Below, in pieces: positions 11,596 to 21,355 of a stretch of DNA of 63,830 bases. Below the pieces are notes generated by a model, which had not been told where the DNA came from, searched no databases, and saw nothing but the letters and a program-made list of their open reading frames with translations. The stretch covers positions 1-63,830 of the forward strand of contig NZ_JAEMUH010000020.1 in assembly GCF_016461785.1 (NCBI RefSeq), given 5' to 3'. Position numbers and translations under genes: made by a program. The first letter of the stretch is position 1. The number at the start of each line of letters is the position of its first letter. This DNA is from Marinomonas ostreistagni (GTDB lineage Bacteria; Pseudomonadota; Gammaproteobacteria; Pseudomonadales; Marinomonadaceae).

Positions 11596-12585
11596 ATGCA
11601 ACCTACTAATTTTCATGACGTGGTGGCCGGCGAGTTCGGTCAGGTAAATGATTACATCCTTTCGCAACTTAAGAGCGAAATCCCTCTAATCGAACAGATT
11701 GGTTACTACATCATCAGCAACGGTGGCAAACGTTTGCGCCCTTTGATGGTTCTGTTGGCGGCTCGCGCCGCTCAGCCAACTAGCGGCCTGACCGAATCGA
11801 CACTTAGCAACGCGGTAAAAATGGCCTCTATCATCGAATTTATTCATACCGCTACACTGCTTCACGATGATGTGGTGGATGAATCCGATATGCGTCGCGG
11901 TAAAAAAACAGCCAATGAAGAATGGGGCAATGCGCCAAGCGTGCTAGTGGGTGACTTCTTATACACTCGCGCATTCCAAATCATGGTCGATGTTGGCAGT
12001 TTCAAATGTATGGAAATTCTGTCCGGTACCACCAACATTATTTCCGAAGGCGAAGTACAGCAGCTCATTAACTGTGGCGACCCAGACACAACCGAAGAAA
12101 GCTACATCAAAGTTATTCAATATAAAACCGCGAAGCTGTTTGAAGGTGCGGCGCTTTGTGGCGCAGTGGTTGCTGAAGCCAGTGTTGAACACCAAGAAGC
12201 CCTGCGCCAATACGGCATGTATGTCGGGACAGCCTTTCAGCTGATTGATGACGTGATGGATTATGTATCTACCGCCGAAGAGATGGGCAAAAGCGTAGGT
12301 GACGATTTAGCAGAAGGAAAACCAACCCTACCGCTTATCTACACCATGAAGCATGGATCTAAAGAAGCTGCCCAGCGTGTTCGCGCCGCTATCGAAAGTG
12401 GAGGGTTGGAAAACCTAGACGCGATTCTGGCGGACGTTCGCACATGTGGCGCCATCCAATACACGGAAGATAAAGCGGTCGAGCAATCTGAGCTGGCTAT
12501 CCAAGCGATCGCCAACTTACCAGAGAGTGAGTATAAATCTGCACTTGTGAGTCTAGCGCAAGCCGCCGTCAATCGTCGTAATTAA
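11596..12585 (+). CDS. ispB: Octaprenyl diphosphate synthase (polyprenyl synthetase)
   Basis: Condenses IPP with farnesyl diphosphate to make the ubiquinone side chain. The 329-residue protein has both aspartate-rich motifs: DDVVD at residues 91-95 and DDVMD at 218-222, plus GGKRLRP near residue 44. Chain length is not readable; octaprenyl is inferred from family and from the conserved position beside rplU. A GGAAG lies just before the ATG. Its 3' end overlaps the oppositely oriented hydrolase gene by 17 bases. Confidence 0.95.
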   Translation: MQPTNFHDVVAGEFGQVNDYILSQLKSEIPLIEQIGYYIISNGGKRLRPLMVLLAARAAQPTSGLTESTLSNAVKMASIIEFIHTATLLHDDVVDESDMRRGKKTANEEWGNAPSVLVGDFLYTRAFQIMVDVGSFKCMEILSGTTNIISEGEVQQLINCGDPDTTEESYIKVIQYKTAKLFEGAALCGAVVAEASVEHQEALRQYGMYVGTAFQLIDDVMDYVSTAEEMGKSVGDDLAEGKPTLPLIYTMKHGSKEAAQRVRAAIESGGLENLDAILADVRTCGAIQYTEDKAVEQSELAIQAIANLPESEYKSALVSLAQAAVNRRN

Positions 12586-13537
12586 TAACAAAGCCCGAGC
12601 GCTGCAGCGCACGAATCTCATCGAAATTTTGATCGACCAGCGCACGCACTAAGCGTGCGCTTTGCGTTGGATATTGCATCATAAAACAATGCCCGCCTTG
12701 CACTTCTACAAAGCGAATGTCTGAACCTTCTTGCCGAATGCGACGGTAAGACTGCTGAAAAACGTCGATTGTTTGCGTTCCCCAAACAATATAAGTAGGT
12801 GTTTTTAGGTTTGAGATATCTTGCCATAACGTTTTTGGAGCACTGCCAAATACGGCGGCCTCTAACCAAGGCGGACAGCACAGTTTTCGCTCTCCTGTTT
12901 TCGCCTCATAGGTAGAAAAGTTCACATAGTCTTCTAAACAACGCTCTTCCCAGCCAGCAAACGTACCACGCCCCCTTAATTGCTCGCAGGCATCTTGCAT
13001 AGAGGGCCAAGATGTTCGACGTCGCTCTGTTTGTCTAACCAACAGTGATTGCTGCCGCTTTTCATGATCATCGGCATACATTAATTGCTCGATCATTTCT
13101 TCAGGATACAGAGCGGGATCTAACAAAACCGTTTGCTCGAATAGTTGAGGATTACGGATACTCATCAGTAGCGTCATGCACCCACCAAAACTATGCCCAG
13201 CTCCAATCAATGAGCGCCATTGAGGTTGAACGAGTTGCTCCAAAACATGCTGAAAGCGTTTTGAAGAAGCCTCCCAGCCAACAAAACTCTCTCCGGCAGG
13301 AGATAATCCATGCCCCGCTGCATCCTGTAAAATTATTCCACTTTGCTCAGCTAGCGACTCAAGCAAAGCGCCGTAAGTACGTACCGCAAATCCATTGCCA
13401 TGAAGGAAGTGAAGCACTTGCTGCGCGCTTTCTACTCCTCTGCTCTGCACGGATAATAGTTCGCCCCCAACGGAACACATTTGCTGCAAGTATGGCGACG
13501 GATTCACTGTATCTCCTAGTATATCTGCTTGAAACAT
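12569..13537 (-). CDS. Alpha/beta hydrolase of unknown substrate
   Basis: A 322-residue cytoplasmic alpha/beta hydrolase. Visible elements are the oxyanion segment HGNGF (residues 46-50), the nucleophile elbow GHSFGG with Ser116, a probable acid in the VWGTQTID region, and the catalytic His283 in VQGGHCFM. No signal peptide is seen. It resembles the many orphan esterase/haloperoxidase-like hydrolases; no substrate can be named. It lies alone between convergent ispB and divergent fabA, and its C-terminus overlaps the ispB C-terminus. Confidence 0.85.
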   Translation of the reverse strand: MFQADILGDTVNPSPYLQQMCSVGGELLSVQSRGVESAQQVLHFLHGNGFAVRTYGALLESLAEQSGIILQDAAGHGLSPAGESFVGWEASSKRFQHVLEQLVQPQWRSLIGAGHSFGGCMTLLMSIRNPQLFEQTVLLDPALYPEEMIEQLMYADDHEKRQQSLLVRQTERRRTSWPSMQDACEQLRGRGTFAGWEERCLEDYVNFSTYEAKTGERKLCCPPWLEAAVFGSAPKTLWQDISNLKTPTYIVWGTQTIDVFQQSYRRIRQEGSDIRFVEVQGGHCFMMQYPTQSARLVRALVDQNFDEIRALQRSGFVINYDD

Positions 13538-13676
13538 CAGTATGAGAAGCCCCTAAAATCGACGAGCAATAGTAATCTCAGTCATTACAACATGTAAAAT
13601 TTGCCAGTGCGCCACATAAATACACAAAAAAAAAGCACATTTAGCGACTCCAAATTGGTTTTTTTCCGCACAAACA

Positions 13677-13705
13677 TTCATATTACTGGCCTGAACCGAT
13701 ATAAT
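13677..13705 (+). promoter_or_regulatory. Possible promoter of fabA-fabB
   Basis: TTCATA-N17-TATAAT: a perfect -10 with a weak -35. The start would be near 13712, leaving a leader of about 78 bases before the fabA ATG. A weak -35 suggests an activator; a partial AACTGGAC element follows at about 13725, but it is too incomplete to call a FadR site. Confidence 0.45.
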
Positions 13706-13789
13706 CCCATGGATTTTCATAATGCTAACTGGACCACGCACTCGATTACTTTAAGCAACGTAAAACTGGGTGGTGGAAATAGGACTATA

Positions 13790-14305
13790 ATGACTACAGC
13801 TTCATCGTTTGAAAAAGACGAACTTTTAAAGTGCGGCTACGGCGAAATGTTTGGTGCAGGAAACGCTCAACTTCCTGTTGGCAACATGCTTATGCTTGAC
13901 CGAATTACCCACATCTCAACAGAAGGGGGAGAATTCGGAAAAGGTGAGATTATTGCTGAATTGGATATCAACCCTGACCTTTGGTTCTTTGAGTGCCATT
14001 TCCCAGGTGACCCAGTCATGCCTGGCTGCTTAGGTCTTGATGCTATGTGGCAATTGGTTGGCTTTTTCCTTGGCTGGAAAGGCAATAAAGGTCGTGGTCG
14101 CGCGTTGGGATCAGGTGAAGTTAAGTTTACCGGTCAAATCCTACCAACGGCTAAAAAAGTAACGTTCCGAATTAACCTGAAGCGTGTAATCGAACGCAAG
14201 CTTGTGATGGGCATTGCGGACGGAAGTGTTTCTGTTGATGGACGTGAAATCTACACTGCAAAAGATCTTCGTGTAGGCTTGTTCACTTCGACTGAAAACT
14301 TCTAA
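13790..14305 (+). CDS. fabA: 3-hydroxydecanoyl-[ACP] dehydratase/isomerase FabA
   Basis: Dehydrates 3-hydroxydecanoyl-ACP and isomerises trans-2 to cis-3-decenoyl-ACP, the branch point to unsaturated fatty acids. The 171-residue protein has catalytic His70 in [13 protein letters not shown] and Asp84 in LGLDAMWQ, identical in number to E. coli FabA. That numbering fixes the start at the ATG at 13790; an open frame extends 63 codons further upstream but is not family-like. It precedes fabB by 35 bases, forming the standard fabAB unit. Confidence 0.98.
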   Translation: MTTASSFEKDELLKCGYGEMFGAGNAQLPVGNMLMLDRITHISTEGGEFGKGEIIAELDINPDLWFFECHFPGDPVMPGCLGLDAMWQLVGFFLGWKGNKGRGRALGSGEVKFTGQILPTAKKVTFRINLKRVIERKLVMGIADGSVSVDGREIYTAKDLRVGLFTSTENF

Positions 14306-14340
14306 ACAGATTATAAAGAGTATAAGAGGCAACAATAGTT

Positions 14341-15555
14341 ATGCGTCGTGTAGTTGTAACTGGCCTGGGCATTGTTAGCTGCCTTGGCAATGACAAACAG
14401 ACAGTTCTTGAGTCCTTACGTGAAGGCCGTTCAGGCATCCGTTTCGCTGAAGACTACAAAGAACAAGGTTTCCGTAGCCACGTATGTGGTCGCATCGACC
14501 TAGACGATTCCGGTATCGACCGTAAAGTTCGTCGCTTCATGGGCGATGCAGCGACATATGCTTATGTATCCATGGAGCAAGCGATTGCAGATGCAGGTTT
14601 AAGCGAAGATCAGGTATCTAACATCCGTACCGGCCTGATCGCTGGTTCAGGCGGCGCTTCGGCGAAAAACCTTGTAGAGTCTGCTGACACACTACGCGCG
14701 AAAGGCGTAAAGCGTGTTGGCCCATACCGTGTTACTCAAACAATGGGTAGTACTGTATCTGCATGTCTTGCAACACCGTTCAAAATAAAAGGTGTTAACT
14801 ACTCAATCACTTCTGCTTGTTCTACTAGCGCGCACTGTATTGGCAACGCAATGGAGCTTATTCAACTAGGCAAGCAAGACGTTGTGTTCGCAGGTGGCGG
14901 TGAGGAAGAGAGCTGGACTCAAACTTGTATGTTTGATGCGATGGGCGCCCTGTCTTCCAAATACAACGAAACACCTGAGAAAGCATCTCGTGCCTATGAT
15001 GCAAACCGTGACGGTTTCGTTATCGCTGGCGGTGGCGGTATCCTAGTACTTGAAGAACTAGAACACGCTAAAGCACGCGGCGCAAAAATCTATGCAGAAG
15101 TTGTTGGCTATGGCGCAACATCTGACGGTTACGACATGGTAGCTCCTTCAGGTGAAGGCGCTGTTCGTTGTATGCAGATGGCGATGAGCACTATTGATGG
15201 CAAAATTGACTACATCAATACGCATGGTACTAGTACACCTGCTGGCGACATGAAAGAGCTTCAAGCTGTTCGTGAAACCTTTGGCGATGAAATTCCGAAA
15301 GTTAGCTCAACGAAATCTTTGTCTGGACACTCACTAGGAGCGGCCGGCGTACATGAAGCAATTTACAGCTTGCTTATGATGGAGAACAACTTCATCTGCG
15401 CTTCAGCAAACGTTGATGAGCTTGACCCAGAAGCAGGTAATATCCCTGTTGTCACTTCTCGTGAAGACAATGCCGATCTTAAACTGATCATGTCTAACAG
15501 CTTCGGTTTTGGTGGCACAAACGCAAGTTTGGTGTTCAAAAAATTCGAAGGCTAA
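14341..15555 (+). CDS. fabB: 3-oxoacyl-[ACP] synthase I (FabB)
   Basis: Condensing enzyme that elongates the cis-3-decenoyl-ACP made by FabA. The 404-residue protein has the Cys-His-His triad of KAS I: Cys160 in TSACSTSAH, His295 in NTHGTSTP and His330 in [15 protein letters not shown] lies about 11 bases before the ATG. It is co-transcribed with fabA and ends at a strong bidirectional terminator. Confidence 0.98.
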   Translation: MRRVVVTGLGIVSCLGNDKQTVLESLREGRSGIRFAEDYKEQGFRSHVCGRIDLDDSGIDRKVRRFMGDAATYAYVSMEQAIADAGLSEDQVSNIRTGLIAGSGGASAKNLVESADTLRAKGVKRVGPYRVTQTMGSTVSACLATPFKIKGVNYSITSACSTSAHCIGNAMELIQLGKQDVVFAGGGEEESWTQTCMFDAMGALSSKYNETPEKASRAYDANRDGFVIAGGGGILVLEELEHAKARGAKIYAEVVGYGATSDGYDMVAPSGEGAVRCMQMAMSTIDGKIDYINTHGTSTPAGDMKELQAVRETFGDEIPKVSSTKSLSGHSLGAAGVHEAIYSLLMMENNFICASANVDELDPEAGNIPVVTSREDNADLKLIMSNSFGFGGTNASLVFKKFEG

Positions 15556-15572
15556 TTGCGCTTTTAATACGC

Positions 15573-15602
15573 AAAAAAACCGCACAGTGTGCGGTTTTTT
15601 TT
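15573..15602. terminator. Bidirectional terminator between fabB and plsC
   Basis: A7, the stem CCGCAC/GTGCGG with loop AGT, and T8. It serves the convergent fabB (plus) and plsC (minus) transcripts. Confidence 0.9.
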
Positions 15603-15629
15603 CGTCTACAATATTTTCTTGCAGCGATA

Positions 15630-16364
15630 TTATGGGTGTTTGCGCATGGTATCACGCATCCATATCTCCATTTCTTCGTGAATCTGATTGGTATCTTTAC
15701 CTTCCACATCAATCAAAGGGCCAATCACTACTGTAATCGTTCCAGGGTAACGGCGCCATGTACGCCCAGGCCAAAGGTGTCCAGCGTTATGCACGACTGG
15801 TAAAATAGGGGTCTTCGCAGAGGCAGCTAACATTGCAGCACCTTTGTTAAAGTCACGCTCTTTACCGGGTACGGTGCGTGTCCCTTCAGGAAAAATCAGT
15901 ACTGAACGTCCAGCCTGAATACGCTCCTTACCTTGTTTTAGGATTTGCTTTAACGCTCCTGCACGTTTAGAGCGGTCAATTGCAATAGGCTGAACCATTT
16001 TCAGTCCCCATCCAAAGAAAGGTATCGACAAAAGCTCTTGCTTAAGCACGGTCGAAATAGGAGTCTTGAGTACCTGCAATAAGTAGGTCTCCCACTCGCT
16101 CTGATGGTTTGCAGCCAGTACTACTGGCTGATCTTTTCTTGGTAAGTTTTCTCGCCCTATGACTTCAACTCGAACGCCAACTATCACACGAAACAAAAAC
16201 AGTAAGACGTGATTGTGAATGTTCAAAACTGGCTGACGCCAGCTTGGGGGCAGCACCCAAGCGAGAACAGGAGCTAATAGCCCTGTAAACCCTGTCAAAA
16301 TGCCGTAGCAGATTGCAAACAATAATGAGCCAATAAGTGCTCTCAACGAATTCCGAGGTTTCAT
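15630..16364 (-). CDS. plsC: 1-acyl-sn-glycerol-3-phosphate acyltransferase
   Basis: Makes phosphatidic acid from lysophosphatidic acid at the inner membrane. The 244-residue protein has a hydrophobic N-terminal helix pair (about residues 10-40), the acyltransferase motif NHQSEWET with His87 and Glu92 (an HX4E version of HX4D, as in Pseudomonas PlsC) and FPEGTR at 158-163. The ATG at 16364 is chosen over a GTG three codons upstream because GGAG lies 11 bases before it. It follows the second acyltransferase gene by about 30 bases, so the two are likely co-transcribed. Confidence 0.93.
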   Translation of the reverse strand: MKPRNSLRALIGSLLFAICYGILTGFTGLLAPVLAWVLPPSWRQPVLNIHNHVLLFLFRVIVGVRVEVIGRENLPRKDQPVVLAANHQSEWETYLLQVLKTPISTVLKQELLSIPFFGWGLKMVQPIAIDRSKRAGALKQILKQGKERIQAGRSVLIFPEGTRTVPGKERDFNKGAAMLAASAKTPILPVVHNAGHLWPGRTWRRYPGTITVVIGPLIDVEGKDTNQIHEEMEIWMRDTMRKHP

Positions 16365-16393
16365 GAAACGCACAACTCCATATCTAAAGCAGC

Positions 16394-17509
16394 TTAAAGG
16401 CTTCGCTCTTGTTGTTGGATTAGAGGGTTGGCATACATGCGCAACACAGCCTCACGCAGTTCTTGCGGGCAATTTGACATGTACTCATCGAACACCGAAT
16501 CACCGCTTGCTTCCCCATTTAACAGTTTTAATGCCGCTTTGTTAGTCGCCTGTATTGCATAAGAGCCTATGATTTGACGGTCCACTTCAGCCACCATCTC
16601 ATCAGGCGTCGCACAGTTATGATCAATCACATCACCAAACGTAACGATCACTTTCCCCTTACGGCCAACAATACCTTTGCGGATACTATCAATGTCTTCA
16701 AATTCGGCTTTCTGATAAGACCCTTTTGTTGACTTCTCATGTAGCTCACGCGCTTTGTCAAAAGCACAAGGATCGTATTCATATGAAATGGAAACAGGCA
16801 CAATTTTTAGGTTTTGCATGGCTTCAGGAAATGCGATTTTTTGTTTTTTCTGACTCATGTAAAACATTTTGATAATCGCAGGGTCGGTTTGATCTAAGCC
16901 ATCTTTCGCACGACCTTCTTTCTGAGCAATCCAAATATTACTGTGTTCATGAGTCAATGAATGGGTGATGTAATCCGACAGCTGACCAAAAGCAGCCATC
17001 ATTTCACGTACACCATTCACTGATCGCTTCACTATAAAACTCTTATTAAGACGCATTAAATCTGAGACGAATGGACGACGCAGTAAGTTATCACCAATCG
17101 CAATGCGAACCGTATTTAAGCCATTTAGATATAAGCCATAGTTCACAAATGCAGGATCCATGGCGATATCACGGTGATTTGATAAGAATAAGTAGCCTTC
17201 CTTTTTAGACAGCTTTTCTATTCCACGATACTCCACATTACTCGTCGTCGTTTTGATCATACGTTCCATGTAATCGGCCACTAACATCTGAAAAGCGTGC
17301 ACGCTATCTACTTTTCGCACTTCTTTTTGCAAAACGTGCTTAACGACCGTCGCTAAGAAGCCACGCGTCCATTTGGGCCATTTAGTAAATTTAAAGCCGA
17401 CAATCGTGTCGATAAAGTCTGGCGTATTTACCAAATTTTGTAACACCCCGGCGACCTCATCGTCGTTGTAAGGGCGTATGTCATGAAACTGATCCATTGA
17501 ATTATCCAT
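16394..17509 (-). CDS. PlsC-like acyltransferase of unassigned substrate
   Basis: A 371-residue protein with an acyltransferase domain of the phosphate acyltransferase superfamily. The core motif is LFLSNHRDIAMDP with His112; the next well-placed aspartate is Asp118, so the spacing is HX5D, not HX4D. No strong transmembrane segment is seen. Later regions (IWIAQKEGRAKDG, KIVPVSISYEYDP) fit the lysophospholipid acyltransferase fold. It lies between an M16C peptidase gene and plsC on one strand with gaps below 35 bases. A role in glycerophospholipid synthesis is inferred from family and neighbour only. Confidence 0.8.
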   Translation of the reverse strand: MDNSMDQFHDIRPYNDDEVAGVLQNLVNTPDFIDTIVGFKFTKWPKWTRGFLATVVKHVLQKEVRKVDSVHAFQMLVADYMERMIKTTTSNVEYRGIEKLSKKEGYLFLSNHRDIAMDPAFVNYGLYLNGLNTVRIAIGDNLLRRPFVSDLMRLNKSFIVKRSVNGVREMMAAFGQLSDYITHSLTHEHSNIWIAQKEGRAKDGLDQTDPAIIKMFYMSQKKQKIAFPEAMQNLKIVPVSISYEYDPCAFDKARELHEKSTKGSYQKAEFEDIDSIRKGIVGRKGKVIVTFGDVIDHNCATPDEMVAEVDRQIIGSYAIQATNKAALKLLNGEASGDSVFDEYMSNCPQELREAVLRMYANPLIQQQERSL

Positions 17510-17532
17510 TCAGATTTAAATTATCGTTATGA

Positions 17533-20454
17533 TTATAAAGTACAAACCTCGAAACCAGCCTCTTCTAACATGGCTTTATTAGAAGTGGCGGTTACAACAG
17601 CCGTATTTTCATTCTCTTTTGTTAAATAGAGTTTTGCGACGCGTTTTAAGTCGTCAACTGTTACCGCTAACACTCCAGCACGGAAAGCCTCACGGTATTC
17701 TCGTGTACGATGATGCAACTGCTGGAAGAAATCACTTTGCGCTTCACCGGCAGGAGACCCAGGTTTATCCATCGAGCCAATCACGCCTAATACAGCTTCT
17801 TCCAGTGCATCATGGGAGTGCTCATTGGCCAGTAGCCAGTCAATCGATGCATCGAAATCCGCGAGTGTTTCTAATAAACGTGGATCACGGTAAGAATAGA
17901 AGCGGAATGCACCACAGCTGGCATCAAACGTTGCTCCACCACCGTAAGCGCCACCTTGCTCTCGAATGGCGCGGTGAAGGAAACCATTGCGCAAGAAGCC
18001 ACCCAGCACGGTTAATACTGGTACGTCCGGATGCTCGCCAGATACCGCTTTAAACGCTTTGGCACAGAAACTTACTTGCGTTGCTGTTACCCAAGCTTGC
18101 TTGATCGTTTTATCTATCGCAGGCAATGAGAAATGCGACAATTGCTCATGGTTAGCAACACCAACCCACATAGGTGTAATGGCTTCTAACAGCGCATCTT
18201 TATGATGCGGCTCAGCCACCAATAGTACTTGCTTTGCCGCGCCAGCAAGTTTGCTGTGGATAGATTGTAAGGTTGTACACAGGTCTGTCATCGCCTGAGA
18301 ATCCGCTTTAAGCGCATCATCCAAGGCAATTACATCACGAATACCACTCATACCGCCCCACGCTTCTTGCTGGGCAGATAAGCCAGACATACCACTGGAT
18401 GCAGCACTCATCGCTAACGAGTGACCTTGGCCGGTGATCGAACGTTCACGACGGGCACGACGCTGAGCGATTAGCTCTTTGATACGACCTGTTTCATCAA
18501 AGCGAACGTCGTTAAAGGTTTGCGCCATCAGCTCTGTCATCGCCGCCGCATTAGGCACCAAGGCTTTTGAACTCAATACGAAGTAACCATTCACACGCTG
18601 TTTGTCGATCAATTCAGGACGAATCGATGATGACGCACCTAGGCCGCCACACACTTGAGCTTGGCGAGATTGAATCGCTAGATAATCTTGTTCACCTACA
18701 CCCAGCTCAGTCACAAGATAACTGTATACAGGAAGAAGCTGTGTTTCCGCTTCGGTCAGTGCCGGCAATTCCGTTACAAGCTGTTGATAAACGAGACCAT
18801 TTGTTCCTTGTGGATAGAAGGTAATCGGTAAACTCTCAGAGACTTTTTCGTTCTCATATTCAGGCAAACGCGCAGGCACATCTTCAAGGCCGACTTTCGG
18901 CAAGATGCTCATATCGTCTACTTGCTCTTGGCGTGCTTTCAACGCTTGGCTACGCTCGATGATATGCTGTTTCTGTTCTTCGCTTAGGCCTGCTTTGATT
19001 TTGCTCAAACGGTCTTTTTCCGCTTGGTTACGGCGTGTTTCCAGGGCTTCGTCTGGGCTCAGGGTCAATGTCACACGATGTGCATTTGACAGTAATAGGT
19101 CACGCACTAAGGTTGGGATGTAGTCTTCGTGCAGGACCTTTTCACGCATGCTTTCGATCACTGGATCAAGGTCAAGCTGAGCAATCACATCACCTTGGTG
19201 TACCGCGGTAGACAGAGCCGTCAAAATCAGCTGTAAGCCATATGGGTAGCTGTCGCCCCCGATTTCACGCTGACTCAACTCAAGTTGGTGAAGCATCGCT
19301 TCCACCATATCTTGATCTACACCATTTTCCGCGATATCTTCCAGCGTTTGTAGAATCAAAGCTTCTACTTGTGGCGCATTCTCACGCTTCACGCCTTCAA
19401 GACCACACATGAAGCTCATTTCTTTATTACTGTCTTCAAGACCACACATTGGCGATGGCGACGCACCTAACTCAGAGTTTTCCAGTACACGACGCAGTGG
19501 TGAAGCCGAGTTATCTAGTAGAACACTCGAAAGCAGTTGAGCCTCAAATTGCTGAGCAAGATCGATGCTTTCACCTAGCAACCAGCCAACTACAACGTGA
19601 CTGCCATCTTCTTTCGCTTCATCAATCGCATACCCTTCTTCTACGCGAACCGGTGAGAAGTAACGCTTGGCGTTTGGTACACTGACTTGATCGTCTAAAC
19701 GCTCAAAGCGGCTTAATACCTTACTTTCGAACTCGGCTTGCAGCTCTTCTGCTGGGATATCACCGAACGTCATAAAGACCGCATTCGATGGGTGGTAATG
19801 CTTACGGTAGAACGCCATCAGATCATCGTAAGATAGATCAGGAATATCCGTTGGTTCACCACCTGAGTTAAAGTGGTACGTGTTGCTTGGGCATAGATAC
19901 TTTGTAAGAGCCTGCCACAGCACAGAGGTTGGCGAACTCATAGCTCCTTTCATTTCGTTGAACACAACACCTTTGAACGTCAGCTCAGACTCAGCATTGG
20001 TTGGTTCTGCAAACTCTAAGCGATGGCCTTCTTGAGAAAAATCCAAAGGATCTAGGCGTGAGAAAAACACGGCATCTAGATAAACATCTAAAAGGTTACG
20101 AAAGTCTTTTTTGTTCTTGCTGGCAAATGGATATGCTGTCCAATCCGATGACGTGAAAGCGTTCATAAAAGTGTTCAGTGAACGACGAATCATCATAAAA
20201 AATGGATCACGTACAGGGAAACGCTCAGAACCACAAAGTACGGTGTGCTCGAGAATATGCGCCACGCCGGTTGAATCCGTCGGCACGGTTTTTAGACCGA
20301 CTAAAAAAACGTTTTCATCGTTGTCAGAGGCAATATGAAAATGCTTCGCGCCCGTTACCTTGTGTTCGTATTCCTGTACTGTGACGTCCAGCGCTTCGAT
20401 AAATTCACTGCGAATCGCGGTAAATGCTGGGTGGTGTGCATTTTTCGTGGTCAT
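17533..20454 (-). CDS. M16C-family zinc metallopeptidase (PreP-like)
   Basis: A 973-residue insulinase-family peptidase of subfamily M16C, related to presequence protease and Cym1. The inverted zinc motif HILEH is at residues 66-70 and the third ligand is probably the glutamate in VVFNEMKGAMSSP about 85 residues later. Four M16 repeats fit the length, with the second half inactive. No signal peptide is seen, so it is probably cytoplasmic and degrades short peptides; the substrate is unknown in bacteria. First gene of a likely three-gene transcript with the two acyltransferases. Confidence 0.9.
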   Translation of the reverse strand: MTTKNAHHPAFTAIRSEFIEALDVTVQEYEHKVTGAKHFHIASDNDENVFLVGLKTVPTDSTGVAHILEHTVLCGSERFPVRDPFFMMIRRSLNTFMNAFTSSDWTAYPFASKNKKDFRNLLDVYLDAVFFSRLDPLDFSQEGHRLEFAEPTNAESELTFKGVVFNEMKGAMSSPTSVLWQALTKYLCPSNTYHFNSGGEPTDIPDLSYDDLMAFYRKHYHPSNAVFMTFGDIPAEELQAEFESKVLSRFERLDDQVSVPNAKRYFSPVRVEEGYAIDEAKEDGSHVVVGWLLGESIDLAQQFEAQLLSSVLLDNSASPLRRVLENSELGASPSPMCGLEDSNKEMSFMCGLEGVKRENAPQVEALILQTLEDIAENGVDQDMVEAMLHQLELSQREIGGDSYPYGLQLILTALSTAVHQGDVIAQLDLDPVIESMREKVLHEDYIPTLVRDLLLSNAHRVTLTLSPDEALETRRNQAEKDRLSKIKAGLSEEQKQHIIERSQALKARQEQVDDMSILPKVGLEDVPARLPEYENEKVSESLPITFYPQGTNGLVYQQLVTELPALTEAETQLLPVYSYLVTELGVGEQDYLAIQSRQAQVCGGLGASSSIRPELIDKQRVNGYFVLSSKALVPNAAAMTELMAQTFNDVRFDETGRIKELIAQRRARRERSITGQGHSLAMSAASSGMSGLSAQQEAWGGMSGIRDVIALDDALKADSQAMTDLCTTLQSIHSKLAGAAKQVLLVAEPHHKDALLEAITPMWVGVANHEQLSHFSLPAIDKTIKQAWVTATQVSFCAKAFKAVSGEHPDVPVLTVLGGFLRNGFLHRAIREQGGAYGGGATFDASCGAFRFYSYRDPRLLETLADFDASIDWLLANEHSHDALEEAVLGVIGSMDKPGSPAGEAQSDFFQQLHHRTREYREAFRAGVLAVTVDDLKRVAKLYLTKENENTAVVTATSNKAMLEEAGFEVCTL

Positions 20455-20583
20455 AAATTACCCCTGTTAAAATCTTTTCTATTACTAGAATAATTGGGCG
20501 ATTTGGCCCTAATCTCAAGCAATAAAGCGTGTAAATTATATCAAGATTGTGATTTTATCGGCACTGATATAGAGCGCCTATGC

Positions 20584-21165
20584 CTAACGCTTTTGGTGAC
20601 GCTCCCAGTTTTCTAAACGAGCCTTCTCACTCTTTTTGAACAGCACATAAACCGCGCCCAAACCACCATGATGACGCTGCGCGGAATGAAAGGCCATGAC
20701 GTCGTCTAAGTCGCGCAGCCACTTGTTGATAAAACTCTTAATGGTTGCCTGATCCTGTGGATCTGGGGTTCGATCCCCTTTGCCATGGACAATAACACCA
20801 ACTCTTATGTCATGGCGCATGCAATCTTCCACAAACTGAAACACATCGCGACGGGCTTGCTCGACGGTTCTTCTGTGCAAATCCAACCTGGAATCAATTG
20901 GGTATTTACCTTGACGTAAGCGCTTAAACACACCATCTTGAACACCATCTTTTTTGTATTCAAGCATGTCATTTGGATCCACTCGCTCAACGTAGTCTTT
21001 CGTCAAATGATTGCGGTCTTCCACTTTGGCAATCAACGCGGCTTTTTGACGTTCCGTAAAATCCACACTACCTTGCTTTTTCCCAAGATAGACTTCCGTC
21101 TTTTTTAATGGCCGGATTCCTTGAACCTCTTCCGCGAACAAAGAGAAATCATCATCCTCTTGCAT
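20584..21165 (-). CDS. Smr-domain protein (SmrA/YdaL type)
   Basis: A 193-residue protein with a C-terminal Smr domain, a nuclease-like fold also found at the end of MutS2. The DLHR motif is at residues 95-98 and HGKG at 127-130, both conserved in stand-alone Smr proteins with DNA- or RNA-nicking activity. The N-terminal 90 residues are charged and carry no domain I recognise. A weak stem GCTCC/GGAGC at 21222-21237 lies upstream, between this gene and the mgtC-like gene. The physiological substrate is unknown. Confidence 0.88.
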   Translation of the reverse strand: MQEDDDFSLFAEEVQGIRPLKKTEVYLGKKQGSVDFTERQKAALIAKVEDRNHLTKDYVERVDPNDMLEYKKDGVQDGVFKRLRQGKYPIDSRLDLHRRTVEQARRDVFQFVEDCMRHDIRVGVIVHGKGDRTPDPQDQATIKSFINKWLRDLDDVMAFHSAQRHHGGLGAVYVLFKKSEKARLENWERHQKR

Positions 21166-21355
21166 ACGTCACCTCAACACTCATTGCCTCTACCTTTTTT
21201 AAGACAACTCAATACAGCAAAGGCTCCCTTAGGAGCTCTGTCAGCAACGGGTAAAGCCCCTTATTGACGCAAAATAGTGAATGCCTACAGCAACCAACAA
21301 GGCGATTTAAAAGACTGCACATTATATCAGCATAGTTATTCAACGACTAATGCCA

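Noticed and set aside
13045..13545. Plus-strand open frame of 166 codons inside the hydrolase gene
   Set aside because: Fully antisense to a gene with a clear catalytic motif; no domain or ribosome binding site, and the composition is that of a shadow frame.
13720..13740. Possible FadR operator before fabA (AACTGGAC)
   Set aside because: Only one half-site resembles the consensus; the second half is missing, and FadR need not exist in this lineage.
13601..13789. In-frame extension of fabA by 63 codons
   Set aside because: FabA catalytic residues are His70 and Asp84 when counted from the ATG at 13790, exactly as in E. coli. The upstream stretch has no family similarity and contains the promoter.
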